Source: Myotis daubentonii
Lineage: Eukaryota; Chordata; Mammalia; Chiroptera; Vespertilionidae
Assembly (NCBI RefSeq): GCF_963259705.1
Contig: NC_081842.1
Location: 64,802,787-64,866,786 of the forward strand
Direction: 5' to 3'
Length of the DNA: 64,000 nucleotides
Positions 22,311-35,348 of this stretch are shown here, piece by piece. The translations under genes and the position numbers were made by a program. The notes under the pieces are model-generated. The model made no database searches, was not told the DNA's origin, and saw nothing but the letters and a program-made list of their open reading frames with translations. Numbering within the stretch: the first letter of the stretch is position 1; each line of letters starts with the position of its first letter.

Positions 22311-23633
22311 CTACTCATGTAATTCTGGCACGGGTGATAAATGTTTCAACCTTTGTCCCTGCAATACTGAGAGAGATAAAGTAATGGTATGTAGGTATAA
22401 TCCTATACTAGGGTGCTAATAATAACCCATCTATTCACATGTTAACTGTGAAACTAATAAACATATCTGATTCAACTTAACTCTATGCAGCACCAACTCA
22501 ATTTCTACTTACAGGATTCCCAAACTGAAGCCACTACGATGCCACCAAGAACTAAAAGTGTGGTGGTGGAGACGAGGGTGAGAGAGGCAATGGTCGTATC
22601 CCATGATGATTAAATGTCTAATTTTTGCAAATTTTACAAAGCATCTGACCAAATTGAACAAACAGCAAAAGCTTCTTTCAGGGGATTGGAAAGTGGCCTT
22701 GACAAGTGAGGGGTCCTGAAACTTAAACTCAGGGGCATTCAGCTCATGTGTCAGGGATAGCTGGCTATATGGCTCTGCTGATCTTGGCTGAGATCACTCA
22801 TATGTTGTGGGGATCAACTGATCTAAGAAAGCTTTGACTGGGATGACTTGTGATGCTTCAGCCCTTCTCATGTCTCTCATTTTTCATCAGGTCAGCCAGG
22901 CATAGCTCATTTTAAACTTCAGTTTATATCATGCTTATTAATATCACAATGCTCAAAGCAAGTCCTATGGCTGAGTCAGAAGTGGGAGAGGCCTATAAAA
23001 TTCCATAGCAATGAGAGTAGATAAATGTAAGGGGGGAGATTGGGACCATTCTTACCACCATTCCATGAAAATTATGTATCCAGTAAATCCCCCTCTGGTC
23101 CTGGCCTTTCCTCCACACATAACTGGCAGTATCTTTAGAAATATCTTCAGGAGTAATCTAAGGTTGGGTGAGAAAAGTATGCAGAGGGCACACCGGTGGA
23201 ATAATTTGTATCACAATGGAAACACCTTTCCTCCTCCAAAAAGTCTTCCTTCATTTTAACTGAGTTTCTTACAAACTCTTTGCACATCAAGGCATGCCTG
23301 GAAAATGATGACATCTTTAGAGCATACTGGACAGAGCTGCTCATGATGAGGGACAAAATGAGTGGATCCTCTGAGAGCTAAGCGGCTCGATATCTTTACA
23401 CACACAAAACCAGTTCCTGTCACATCTGTGAGACCCAGACCACTAGTTGGGAAGATCTGCATTAGAGGGTGGAGGCTTCTCAGGCATTCACCCCTAGATA
23501 CTCATCCCCTTGGTGTGAGACTCTCCATATGGAAGCACCTCTGGGGAGACAACACAAAAACCTCATCAGTCGTTTACACCTGAGTACATGAAGGCTTAAT
23601 CGCCACATGTTTTACTGAGATTTTAAGTGTGTT
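22311..23633. other. Unique sequence, nothing recognised
   Basis: Overlapping frames at 23011-23259, 23147-23356 and 23362-23583 lie on both strands and show no domain. Confidence 0.4.
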
Positions 23634-23661
23634 TTGTTGTTGTTGTTGTTGTTGTTGTTTT
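23634..23661. repeat. (TTG)n microsatellite
   Basis: About nine TTG units. Confidence 0.95.
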
Positions 23662-23879
23662 GTTTTCTGGGAAAAAGAAATGATAGATGTGAAAGGCTTT
23701 CACAGTAAAGAACAGGAGATGTGCCTTGGAAAGAAACAGTGGAAAGGAAGAGAGAGGGCTTAGAAAGCAAAAATACCCTCATGATTTGGGATAAGTTTAT
23801 TCTACCTCTTCTACCTGTGACCATATGTTGTCAGTGCCTGGAAGGTGAGGAGTTTCCTCATGCCAAACTAGTAATGTAC

Positions 23880-24070
23880 CCTGGAAGAGACATCTAGCCT
23901 GGACTATGAGTGCCATATTGTTTTACAACGTTTAAATATAGTGGGAAAGTAAATAATTCTTTTTTGGATTATCAGGTAGACTTATATGGCTATTAATTTG
24001 TAATGTCACTAATAATTTTAGCTGGTTGAAGCTCTAATACCCTCTCTACAAGTTCAGGAAATTATTTTCA
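23880..24070 (+). repeat. Left copy of a diverged direct duplication
   Basis: Contains 'ggaagagacatctagcctgg...gccatattgttttacaacg...ggtagacttatatggctatta'. The same order recurs at 24538-24740 with many substitutions. Confidence 0.5.
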
Positions 24071-24537
24071 AAATTCCCAGAGCGAGCACATATTAACATT
24101 TTCTGTGCTGAGCCTGTCTATAGAGATATGGATGCTTTTGAAATTTAAGAATTCAGGTAGAATCTTACTTTAAGCAACTTAAAGAAAATCAAAATTACTG
24201 TATTCAATCCAAGTCTCATTAAAATGGAAATTTACTGCTACAGAGTAGGAAGAGATAGATGTACTGTTTATGAGTTTTTTATTTGTTTACATAAAACAAG
24301 TGTTAGCTATGAACTGTGTCTGCAAACAATAACAAATGGGAGAGATGCAAAGGGGGATGTTCTTTCCAGATCTGAGGGAGTACCTAAAATTATCTCTTCC
24401 ACTGTAACTACATATAAATGCAATATAAGATGGTCTTAAAATGATTTGTATGTTTCTCACATTGTTTTAGTAGTCATGGAGGCATGGTCAAGTTTTCTAT
24501 CATAGTGTGCAATTTTTAGGATTATGTCTTAGGCAAT

Positions 24538-24740
24538 AACCAGGAAGAGATGCCTAAACAGAATTATTAGTATTATATTGTTTACAGAGAGTTCAGATAT
24601 AATAAGGAAGTAAATTATTATTATAGTATTATCATATAGACTTATAGAATATTACTCTCTAAGGCCAATGCCAGTTTTCAACCTCTTGCTTCAATATCTA
24701 CAGCCATTTCATTGATACTCTAATGCCATCTCCTTCATTT
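24538..24740 (+). repeat. Right copy of a diverged direct duplication
   Basis: Contains 'ggaagagatgcctaaacaga...attatattgtttacagagag...atatagacttatagaatatta', parallel to 23880-24070. It could be a local duplication or two members of an unnamed old repeat. Confidence 0.5.
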
Positions 24741-24938
24741 ATGAGTTACACCTAATCAGGGACAAACAAGAGCTGGAAACCAGGCCTTCTGAGATTTAAT
24801 TTAATGATATGTTTGTATTAGAAATATAAGATTTTTTTGTACTTGGATCTATGCCCAGACTATATCGTTTGACTCCCTCCAAAGTTCCAAGACCTTATCA
24901 AAATGTAAACCCAGTTTGAACACCAGAATCCAAGTTTC

Positions 24939-24941
<3 letters not shown>

Positions 24942-25007
<66 letters not shown>

Positions 25008-25008
25008 C
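24942..25008. repeat. Compound (CT)n(CA)n microsatellite
   Basis: About 22 CT units run into about 11 CA units. A minus-strand frame at 24937-25152 reads through it and is an artefact. Confidence 0.97.
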
Positions 25009-26375
25009 TACCAGCATGTAGAATTCTGAAGTTCTACCAATGCAACATATGGCATTGAGGGTATTTAGATTATACAGATATTCAACCTCAGATTTTATAC
25101 TTAATTTTAAATGAGTAGTATTTTCATTAAGCAAAAGGACAGCTAACTGCATTTCATTTTTTAATGCAAACAGCCTTATGCATCTTCATGCTTTGACTTT
25201 TAATTCCAGTTTTCTGTACCTGGAGTACCCTGAGAAAACTCAACTAGAATGCCTGTACTGTTAAGAGCACTTTAGGGAGAGAGAGACCATTCAGAGTCTC
25301 AACAGAGGACGGTCCTATTTTGTTGCCCTTCTTTTCCCTCTGTGTTTATTCTCTCTGTGTGGTGGAGGCAGAGCTGAGCCCGGAGACATTGGTACTCAGA
25401 TGGCAGAGATGGGGTGGCTCTCTCTTCTTCTGAATTCACTTTTTGCAGTGATAGACTTAGAACAGACAAGATTTCCATTCTAAATTATCTCAACAATTAT
25501 ATTTAGCCACATAATTGACTTTTTCCTTTTCTGAATGAACCAACTTCTGAACAGTCTGAGACAAGGGTAGTCAAGGGGGAAGGGAGTATGGAGAACTGGA
25601 AGTCTGTTCAACCTATGCATTCTTTTTCTGAATTTCTTAAAACATCAAAAAGAAAAGTTCTGAGCTTCAAGAGAGCAAACAACATGGAAGTCTGGTTCTC
25701 AAGGAGAGAGGGTTTCAGTGGAATGGTGGACCATGGAATGGAAGGGACTAGGGTCACTTTGAGTACATTTCCTGCTTCTCTTTACATGCATTAGCAGGAT
25801 AGTTGACTTGAGAGAGAAAACGGGGAGACTTGGAACTCTGAAAAACAGAGGAATGATTTATACCAAAAGCACTGAGTATAATGTAGGGTCAGATGCTGTG
25901 TAGAGTAGCAGAGAGGTGTTAAAGAGATAATTAACAGCTATAATCTAAATAAAAACTGAAATTAAAAACTTTGTAACAGATGGGACTAGAAGCTACAAAA
26001 AAGGCCTGCAGCGGCAATAGGAAGATAACATGAATGTATTAGGAGAAGCGGAGAAGTAGCTCTTAGTACAGCTAAGTTGATGGCAAGATAATTGGTAATT
26101 AAGAGCTTTTACTTCTTTTAAGTCTTGCAATGTATGGTATTTCATGGTTTATAAGAAAAGGTAAAATAATGATTGTTATGTTGCTTTCTAAATCAACAGA
26201 ATCATGTGTATAAATAGCCATATATACATCATCACAAATACATGTATTTTCAATGAGAATATGAAAGGGCAAAATGTTCCTTTTATTCATCAAACCTCAT
26301 CTAAATCTAATCAAATGACAAGATAAATATCACTGTACTGTCCTAAGAAAATGATTATTGTTTAGCCAATGATTG
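25009..26375. other. Unique sequence, nothing recognised
   Basis: No gene or repeat supported; short frames only. Confidence 0.4.
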
Positions 26376-26547
26376 CTTTAGGTCAGTAGTCGGCAAACTC
26401 ATTAGTCAACAGAGCCAAATATCAACAGTACAACGATTGAAATTTCTTTAGAGAGCCAAATTTTTTAAACTTAAACTATATAGCTAGGTACATTGTTATT
26501 AACTTAATTAGGGTACTCCTAAGGCTTAGGAAGAGCTACACTCAAGG

Positions 26548-27024
26548 GGCCAAAGCAGCCGTGGGCAAACTATGGCCCGCGGGCCAGATCTAGCCCGTTT
26601 GAAATGAATAAAACTAAAAAAAAAAAAAAAAAAAAAAAGACCGTACCCTTTTATGTAATGATGTTTACTTTGAATTTATATTAGTTCACACAAACACTCC
26701 ATCCATGCTTCTGTTCCGGCCCTCCGGTCCAGTTTAAGAACCCATTGTGGCCAAAACCGGTTTGGCTCAGTGGATAGAGCGTCGGCCTGCAGACTGAAAG
26801 GTCCCAGGTTCGATTCTGGTCAAGGGCATGTACCTGGGTTGCGGGCACATCCCCAGTAGGAGATGTGCAGGAGGCAGCTGATCGATGTTTCTCTCTCATC
26901 GATGTTTCTAACTCTCTATCTTTCTCCCTTCCTCTCTGTGAAATATCAATAAAATATATTTTTTTTAAAAAAAGAACCCATTGTGGCCCTCGAGTCAAAA
27001 AGTTTGCCCACCCCTGGGCCAAAG
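26548..27024 (+). mobile_element. Inner non-autonomous hAT element with perfect 8-bp target duplication
   Basis: The body (26556-27016) runs from CAGCCGTGGGCAAACTATGG to AAAAAGTTTGCCCACCCCTG. The 8-bp duplication GGCCAAAG flanks it at 26548-26555 and 27017-27024 and is part of the outer hAT. It includes a run of about 25 A (26614-26638). It is split by a Ves SINE. Confidence 0.93.
26736..26988 (+). mobile_element. Ves SINE nested in the inner hAT, 17-bp target duplication
   Basis: AAGAACCCATTGTGGCC occurs at 26736-26752 and 26972-26988. The SINE body is 26753-26971 and is the only plus-strand tRNA-type SINE in the window. RNA polymerase III A box TGGCTCAGTGG lies at 26763-26773 and B box GGTTCGATTCT at 26807-26817. 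The TC-rich tail ends in an A-rich stretch. The 113-residue minus frame at 26681-27022 is an artefact across it. Confidence 0.96.
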
Positions 27025-27072
27025 AGCCGCATGTGGCTCATGAGCCACAGTTTGCCGACCACGGCTAGGTGT

Positions 27073-27866
27073 TTCAGACTTAATACAGTACTTCTATCAA
27101 TCAGTTCTTGCCACAATATTGCTGTGTGACAAATCATCTTGGAGTACCGCACAGTATCAATTACGCAGAGCAAGGACTCTTTATAATTATGTTCTTTATA
27201 AGTATCAGTAATAACAATTTGGTACTCACTATTAAATTATTAACAGGATTGACTGTATATTTTCCTATTGACACTTCTCAATCTAAATATAGGAGTATAG
27301 TGTTTCTTTAACCTGGCAAACTGATCAATAATCATTGTCTGATTTCTAATCTGCCATTCTGGTTTTCTCTGAGTTTTTCTCTAATATAAATTCAAAACAG
27401 TCAGCTTACAAACCATGAGTATTTATGGCCCTTCATCTCAGCTAAAACTTAACAATAATGAAGATCAGTCAGTATCTTTGTCTTACCACATCCTCTTTAT
27501 CATCATATGGCTGCAGCTGTAAGCAAAAAGGATACCTGAAGAATTCTGACCCATGGGGTCTTGAGACCTCAGGTTTTTCCCCTTGTAAAGTGAAGACCCT
27601 TGAGACATGAGAGATGTGGCTTCCCTTGCTGTCCATGAAATAAGTCAAGATGTGAGATTCAGTGGAAAGGGAGTATTACCTGAAAAATATCAATCAACAC
27701 TTCATTCTGAGGTTTCTGAGCGTGATTAAGTTCACGGAAGCAAGGTGAGGCAGACCCTAGTTCACCTGCAATTCACAAAGCAGAGTGTGATTTACAGATC
27801 TCCCTGAAGTCAACTACTCTAAATTTTTACATATTTCCCACCCACTCTCTCCTTTGTTATTTAAAA
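27073..27866. other. Unique sequence, nothing recognised
   Basis: No feature supported. Confidence 0.4.
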
Positions 27867-28043
27867 CTAGAGGCCCGATGCACAAAATCTGTGCAAAAGT
27901 AGGCCTTCCTTACCCTGGCTGCTGGCCCCTGCTTTCCTCTGGCACCTGGAACCTGGGATCCCCTCACAGCTCAGGCTTCATCTGAAAGGACGTCCAGAAG
28001 GACATTTGGTCTAATTAGCCTATTACACTTTTATTATTATAGA
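27867..28043 (-). mobile_element. Short non-autonomous Helitron, complete
   Basis: Minus-strand 5' end TCTATAATAATAAAAGTG after A; 3' end GGGCCTCTAG followed by T. The subterminal hairpin is GCACAGATTTTGTGC-like. At 177 bp it belongs with the copies at 41.8 and 42.4 kb. Confidence 0.88.
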
Positions 28044-29559
28044 TATTGTGGATATGTATAGATACCAAATGCTGGCTGAATTTATAACTCATTAAATGAC
28101 AAACAAGATGGTCTCAGCTTTTGCCCATGGCATTGAAAAATGCAACAAATTTTATCCCTGCTTCCAAAATCAACTGCAATTTGGAGAAATGGGTTAAATA
28201 TATTTGAAATATTTATATTCATACATGAATTAATTTAATTTAACTATCCTACTTAGTGAAGAAAAACAAAAGAGCAATATTTGAGTCAAATGAAATTATT
28301 AAATGGTATTTAACTTGTTAAAACATTTTATTCATTTTATCAAGAACAGTGAAGTGGGTCTTCATAAATTCAGAACTTTTTTGCTATTTATTAAACTAGA
28401 ATCTATCTTTACTTTGATTTATAGTCTAAGATAAAAATCAGCAAGCTGTTCTTATTTCTGATGCTTCTATAAATATATGGATATAATAAAATTATACAAA
28501 TAATATCTGTAATAGAAAAGAGAAAGGCAGATCTCACATAGTCACCCCTCTAATCATAATCATCTCTACCATAAAATATTTAATATTAGAAAGTATTAAT
28601 AGCCACTTAAAAACTAATGGAATTTTCAGGAAGTTTTACAAAATAATTGTTTGGGTTCTTATGAAAGCAATTTCTATTTATGTAGGTTAAACTTTGCCTT
28701 GTTTTAAGGTCAAGATGGTTCAAAGAAAACCTGTTATCCTATTATCGAGAATGTATAGAAGTCCTTATATGTTAATTATTGCTGACATGGGCATGGCATT
28801 TGTGTTAGGCCTCTGTCATGGGAGCCTGGTTTTTAAAAAATGAGTTAAGTTGAGCATGTTTGTCCAAGAAAACATGATTGCTGAACTCTGTTTACATAGG
28901 CAGCAATGAAACATTTAACAATTTGAACAAAAAAGTTAACTATCTAAAGATGGTTTCCAATTTCCAAAATACACAAGAAAAGGCAACACATTGTTTACCT
29001 GTAAATAGCATCCCATCCTCAGAGACAACTGCTTCATTTCACTGTGGGTCACAAGTGAAGTGGGTTTGTGGAGATGAAGCTTTAGCCTATTCAGCCAGCC
29101 CCATTTACCTGCTTTGTTTCTGACAGCCTCTCAAAAGAGGATTAGAACTAGATTAGCTAGAAACACTAACGGTCAGAACTGGAAGTAGCATAACAATTTG
29201 GTTAGGGAAAATGTAGGAACAGAATGCCACTAGTATTCCAAGTCAGAGGAAAGAAAATGCAGTTTAGAGTTGAATTTTTTACCTTCATTTACTTGGATAT
29301 AGCATATTTCTACTCTATAAACATATTTGGCTGTTTAATTTCAAATGGTGCATGTTGCCATCTATATCACTGCTTCTCCAGTGTGGTCTATGCACCAGTC
29401 CCATTGGGTAAACTATTAACAGTCCACAGTGAGATAAATGTAGAAATTGAGAGTTAATGTTTAGCTAGGCACAATTACCTGGTAAAGAAGCAAAAAAGTT
29501 TACAGACAACATTTTGAATAGTAGTGATGATTAGCATGTAATTTAAGAAAAACTATATA
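28044..29559. other. Unique AT-rich sequence, nothing recognised
   Basis: Frames at 28878-29123 and 29224-29457 show no domain. A possible hAT-type start at about 29370 is too weak to call. Confidence 0.4.
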
Positions 29560-29700
29560 GCAATGGATGTGAGAAGATTTAAATTTAATTGGAGCCATTG
29601 CCACCTACTCATTTCACCTTTATGTCTCAGTTACCTCAAATGTAAAATGAGGACTTAAATCTCTAAGGGCTCTTCCGTAATTAACATTCTATGATTCTAT
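29560..29700 (+). mobile_element. MIR-like SINE fragment
   Basis: 'tgtctcagttacctcaaatg' with 'taaaatgaggacttaaatct' and a trailing 'ttctatgattctatg' fits MIR/MIR3. Confidence 0.55.
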
Positions 29701-29905
29701 GGAATATACTTTTGACTTTGAACCTACTTTTATAATGCTTCGCCTTAACTTCCTTTCATTTATCCTTATTAACCTCTAATATTGAAGTCGGTAGGAGATC
29801 ACAAAATATCATATCATAAACAGCAAATATCTGAATAATCAACATTTTGCCTAGTGTTTGCTCAAATAAGAGTACCCCTCCTTTTATTTAGTGTTATAGG
29901 ATATA

Positions 29906-30122
29906 CTAGAGGCCTGGTGCACAAAATTTGTGCACTTCGGGGGGGGGGTGGTCCCTCAGCCCAGCCTGCCCCTCTCACAGTCTGAGAGCCCTCAGGAAGC
30001 AGGCCTAAGCCGTCAGTTGGACATCTTTAGTGCTGCTGTGGAGGTGGGAGAGGATGAGCAGTGCTCCCTCTGTGGGAGCACACTGACCACCAGGGAGAAG
30101 CTCCTGCGTTGATTGTCTGCTC
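29906..30122 (-). mobile_element. Helitron 3' portion, 5' end missing
   Basis: CTAGAGGCC (29906) and the hairpin GTGCACAAAATTTGTGCAC mark the 3' end on the minus strand. The body stops at about 30122 inside the module that other copies continue. A diverged CTCF-like site lies at 30087-30100. The run of nine G at about 29940 is typical of this family. Confidence 0.84.
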
Positions 30123-32600
30123 TCAAAGGAAAAATCTCTGCCAAAGACTGAAAGAAACCAGTCCTTCCTTAAAATGATATTTGGGTGCACGGAGCCCTGT
30201 TACAGATGTGAAACTCCAAAGTTCCCCTTGACCGAGTGCTTTAAGAACTCAAGTGCTCAATTTCTAGTGGCTGAGGAACAATATGGGATGGCAGGGCCAC
30301 CTTGGCTTCAAGCCTTCTGGCATCCTGGTTCTTCTACATATTCTGGCAGCTTCCACTTGCACAATTGAGTCATCATTCGCACTTCAGCCTTGCTTTTCTA
30401 AATTCTTTCTAATATTCTGTTGGATAAAGAGTTTTTAAATGAGATAAAGGAGCATCTTGTATTATGTGACAAATTGTTGCCCCCCTCCCTAAAGTTTACC
30501 TTCTAAACTTGACCTCTGCTGGTTACAGCATGGTTCCTTTATAAATCCAAGCTTGATGGTGTCATGGCTATAGCCGATATTAAATCTCTCTTCTTTAACC
30601 CACCCTTAGTCTTTTCTTGGTTGACAGCCTTACTCCCCTCTAATCTTCTAGACCTTGTTACAGAACTGAAAACCATGGGATTGTAATGTATAGAAGGGAA
30701 CTGATATCATCTTGCCCAACCACTTTATCTCATAATCATAATGGACCTTGGATCTCTGCTCATTCCACTGTCCTTTCCACTATGCCACATTTACAACTCT
30801 TAAAATTGTTGAATAGAAGGCAGGTTCTGTTGTATATAAATCTCTCCCAAAAAAGAATAAAACACTAGAGAACAGGAATAGACACATGCAAATTCTGCTT
30901 TATTTTTTTCAGAACACTGAGTAGGTGTTAAATTTAAGTACTTGCTGAATTGAGTTTGCATCATTCTTACAGCTCCTCCATCTCACTAGTTTTTACCCTT
31001 CTCTTCTGTAAATATCCTCAACTTTTGTATTTGGCTGATAAAGATTTTCAGTTCAACTTAGCACGTTTAATACACTTTCTTTTGTGTGAGTATTGCTTAG
31101 TAATTTGCACATACTAGTGTTAAATGGCTTTTTTTTTTTTTAGAATTTGCCTATCTTATATGTACAGGCACCTCTCTAGCCTTTGAAGAGTGCTTTCTTA
31201 CCCTCGGCATCTAAAGGAACAACTCTTTTGTTTATATTTGCTGTACTCACAATACACTTGTGTTTCTTATAATCATTCATGCTTGTTCTTTTTTTAGATG
31301 TTGCTGATTTCTGGGTTTATCTTCTTACTGAATATATGTGTCTGTTAGAAATAAATGCTCCTCTGTTTGAGCATTTATTTGTTCTAAGCTCAATCTTATT
31401 TTAGATGCTTTCTGTTCACATTTGTAAATGTGTTGGCATCCCGAGCATTGTTTTCTGTTCTCTGATATTTGCAATATCTTTAAATCTAGTGCCATTTGTA
31501 AGTTCTCCATAATCATTCTTGTATACAGTAATGAACCTTAGAGTACCCCACTAAAGAGATCACTGAAACTAGATCTCTAGTCAGTCATAATAAATCTTTA
31601 CTCATTGAAAGGCCAATAGCATTACTTACAGATTGAATTTGAGTCAAAATAGAATCTTTAATATCCATTTCATATTTATTGAAACTCAACTATATGAGTT
31701 GTCCTATGTTGACTTTTATTACTTGCTTATAATTCTGTCTACTATAGAGCTATCAAAAATGATGTCCACCATTTGTTCTTCTCGAGATAATATTGCTTAC
31801 CTGTCATCTTTATGTTTAAGATTGTTCTCTATGAACATCTGTTCCTTTTGAAAACTGCTTCAGTCAGCCTCCAAAATCATTCTTTTTACTTATTATGAAG
31901 ATTAACTCCACTCACCCATTATTACTACATCTTTTGGATATACATAGAGCTCTCTTTTGTCCTCATACCTTTGCAAAAAATCAAATTCAATCACTGTGAT
32001 AGCCAACTATCAAGTCAGTTGTAGGCATCATATACTCATAGTTGCTGATTTGTTAATGTCCAAATTTTTCAACTACTCCATTTTCTGCTTTTAGGAGCTG
32101 TTGTTTGTTTTTTGTTCTTGTTGTTGTTTTTGCAAAAACTTAATTATATTTTAATCACACACAGTAATTGTTTTCTTATTAAAATAAAATTTAAGAAATT
32201 AGCTGGATCTCTCAGCCATTTGCACTTATCATTAATGTCATGTCCCTCATTTAATTTTTTGCTTGATTCACTCAGTGATATTCTCCCTCCTCATATACCT
32301 TCATGAGGTTTTAAAAATACTTCTTTTGACTTTAATTATTTGTGTCAACCATGACTCATATGTTTGGTAGAATTCTTTTTTCCCCACTTCTAAGTTATAA
32401 TACCCTACATTGCTTTATGTAAATGGTGGCTTAATGATGAAGAAATAGAGCATAGCTAAGGTGACTACCCCTTACTAGATTCAGATCCAGGACCTCTACA
32501 GTACAGAGCCTCAGATGTGGGCCTGGTGCTAGTTCAGGGACCGAATAAGCTACATTTGGAACTGATTCATATTTTATTATATGTTATTTTTCTTTAATTT
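30123..32600. other. Unique sequence, nothing recognised
   Basis: 2.5 kb of AT-rich DNA. A poly-T run lies at about 31127-31142. No gene, and no repeat family is assigned. Confidence 0.4.
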
Positions 32601-32604
32601 GAGA

Positions 32605-35306
32605 GAAATGTGATAGTTTTTAATTTAAATTCGTTATTGTTTGAAGTATTACATAAGTCTCCTTTTTCCTCCATTGACTGCTCCCCAGCTATTCCCAACA
32701 CCAGCACATGCCCTCTCCCACACCCCCCAAGTGTCTGTATCCATTGGTTATGCTCATATGCATGCATACAAGTCCTTTGGTTGATCTCTTACCCTCCCCT
32801 CCCCTGCCTTCCCTCGTAGGTTGGACAGTCTGTTCAACGTTTCTATGATTCTGGCTCTATTTTTGTTCATCAGTTTATGTTGTTCATTATATTCCACAAA
32901 TTAGTGAGATCATGTGATGTTTATCTTACTCTGATTGGCTTATTTCACTTAGCATAATGCTCTCCAGGTCCATCCATGCTGTTGCAAATGATAAAAGTTC
33001 CTTCTTTTATATGTCAGTGTAGCATTCCATTGTGTAGATGTACCACAATTTTTTAATCCACTGATCTGCTGATGGGCACTTGGGCTGTTTCCAAATCTTA
33101 GCTATTGTAAATTGTGCTGCTATGAACATAGGGGTGCAGATATCCTTTCTGATTGGCATTTCTGATTTCTTGGGATATATTTCTGGAAGTAGGATTACTG
33201 GGTCAAATGGGAGTTCCATTTTTAATTTGTTGAGGAAACTCCATACTGTTTTCTGCAGTGGCTGCACCATCTGCATTCCCACCAGCAGTTCATGAGAGTT
33301 CCTTTTTCTCCACATCCTCGCCAGTACTTGTCATTTGTTGATTTGTTGATGATAGCCATTCTGACAGGTGTGAGATGATACCTCATTGTCACTTTGATTT
33401 GCATCTCTTGGATGATTAGTGACTTTGAGCGTGTTTTCATATGTCTCTTGGCCTTCCCTATGTCCTCTTTCATAAGGGGTCTATTTAGGTACTTTGCCCA
33501 TTTTTTATTGGATTGTTTATCTTCCTTTTGCTAAGTTGTATGAGTTCCCTGTAAATTTTGGAGCTTAAACCCTTATGGGAGATAACATTGGTAAATACAA
33601 TCTCTTATGCAGTGGGCTTTCTTGTTGTTTTGTTGATGGTTTCTTTTGCTGTGCAAAAGCTTTTTATTTTATGTAGCACCATTTGTTTGTTTTCTCTGTA
33701 GTTTCCATTGTCCTAGGAGCTGTATCTGTAAAGATATTGCTATGACATATGTCTGCTATCTTGCTGCCTGTAGATTATTCTAAGATTTTTATGGTTTCCC
33801 ATCTTACATTCCAGTCCTTTGTCCATTTTGAGTTTATTTTGTGTATAGTGTAAGTTGGTGGTCTAGTTCATTTTTTTTTTTGCAAGTATCTGTCCAATTT
33901 CCCCAACACCATTTATTGAAGAGACTGACTTAACTCCATTGTATGCTCTTGCCTCCTTTGTCAAATATTAATTGAGCATAATGGCTTGGGTTCATTTCTG
34001 GGTTCTCTGTTCTGTTCCATTGGTCTATATGTCTGTTCTTGTGCCAGTACTAGGCAGTTTTGAGAACAGTGGCTTTGTAATACAGCTTGATATCTGGTAT
34101 TGTGATCGCTCCAACTTTGTTCTTCTTTCTCAGGATTCCTGTGGCTACTCAGGGTCTTTTTTTATTTCATATGAATTTTTGGAGAGTTTGTTTTAGGTCT
34201 GTGAAATATGCCATTGGTATTTTAATGGGAATTGTGTTGAATCTATTGATTGCTTTGGGTAGTATGGACATTTTAATGACATTAATTCTACCAATCCATG
34301 AACACAATATATTCTTACATTTGTTGATGTCTTCCTTTTTCTCTTTTTTTAATGTTCTTAGTTTTCCAAGTACAGGTCTTTTACCTCATTAGTTAAGTTT
34401 ATTCCTAAGTATCTTAAATTTTTTGATGCAATGGTAAATGGGATTATTTTTTTTAGTTTCTCTTTCTGTGAGTTCATTATTGGTGTATCAAAAAGCCATA
34501 GATTTTTGGGTATGAATGATGTATCCTGCTTAATTGCCAGATTCATTTATTAAGTGTAGTAGTTTTATGACAGAGTCTTTAGGGTTTTCTATGTACAATA
34601 TCTTATCATCTGCAAATAATGACAGTTTTACTTCATTGTTTTTTTGTGTTTTTTTTTTCCAATTTGGATGCCTTTCATTTTTTTATTCTTGTCTAATTGC
34701 TATGGCTAGCACTTCCAATACTATGTCAAATAAGAGTGGTGAAAGTGGGCATCCCTGTCTTGTTCCTGTTCTTAGGGGAAATGGTTTTAGTTTTTGCCCA
34801 TTGAGTGTGATGTTGGCTGTAGGTTTGTCATATAAAGCTTTTATTATCCCTCTATTCCCACTTTGCTGAAAGTTTTTATTGGGAAAGGGAATATGCTTTT
34901 TCTGCATCAATTGATATGATTATGTGTTTTTTGTCTCTCAATTTGTTTATGTGATGTATAACATTTATTTATTTGTGGATATTGCACCATCCTTGCATCC
35001 CTGGAATAAATCCCACTTGGTATGATCTTTCTAATGTAATGCTGGAACCAATTTGCTAGAATTTTGTTGAGGATTTTGGCATCTATGTTCATCAGGGATA
35101 TTGGCTTGTAAATCTCTTTCTTTGTAGTGTCTTTATCTGGTTTTGGGATTAGGGTAATGCTAGCTTCGTAGAACAAGCTTGGAAGTGTGCCTTCCCTTTT
35201 AATTTTTTGGAATAGTCTGAGGAGGATAGGTTTAAGTTCTTCTTTGAATGTTTGATAAAAACTCTCCTGTAAAGCTTTCTGGTCCAGGGCTTTTGTTTGC
35301 TGGAAG

Positions 35307-35348
<42 letters not shown>

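Larger units (their letters stand above)
26384..27064 (+). mobile_element. Outer non-autonomous hAT element carrying two nested insertions
   Basis: Ends are CAGTAGTCGGCAAACTC (26384) and GTTTGCCGACCACGG (ends 27064), near-perfect inverted repeats. Flanks 'ctttaggt' and 'ctaggtgt' suggest a decayed target duplication. Removing the insert at 26556-27016 plus one copy of its duplication leaves an element of about 212 bp. Confidence 0.85.

Noticed and set aside
26753..26830. tRNA gene
   Set aside because: A and B boxes are present, but they belong to the tRNA-derived head of a SINE; no cloverleaf acceptor stem closes and it is flanked by target duplications.
26681..27022. 113-codon minus frame
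   Set aside because: Lies wholly across the nested Ves SINE and hAT.
34683..35176. Reverse-transcriptase-like frames as a possible active gene
   Set aside because: They are pieces of a 5'-truncated L1 ORF2 with stops and frame shifts, missing the endonuclease and ORF1.
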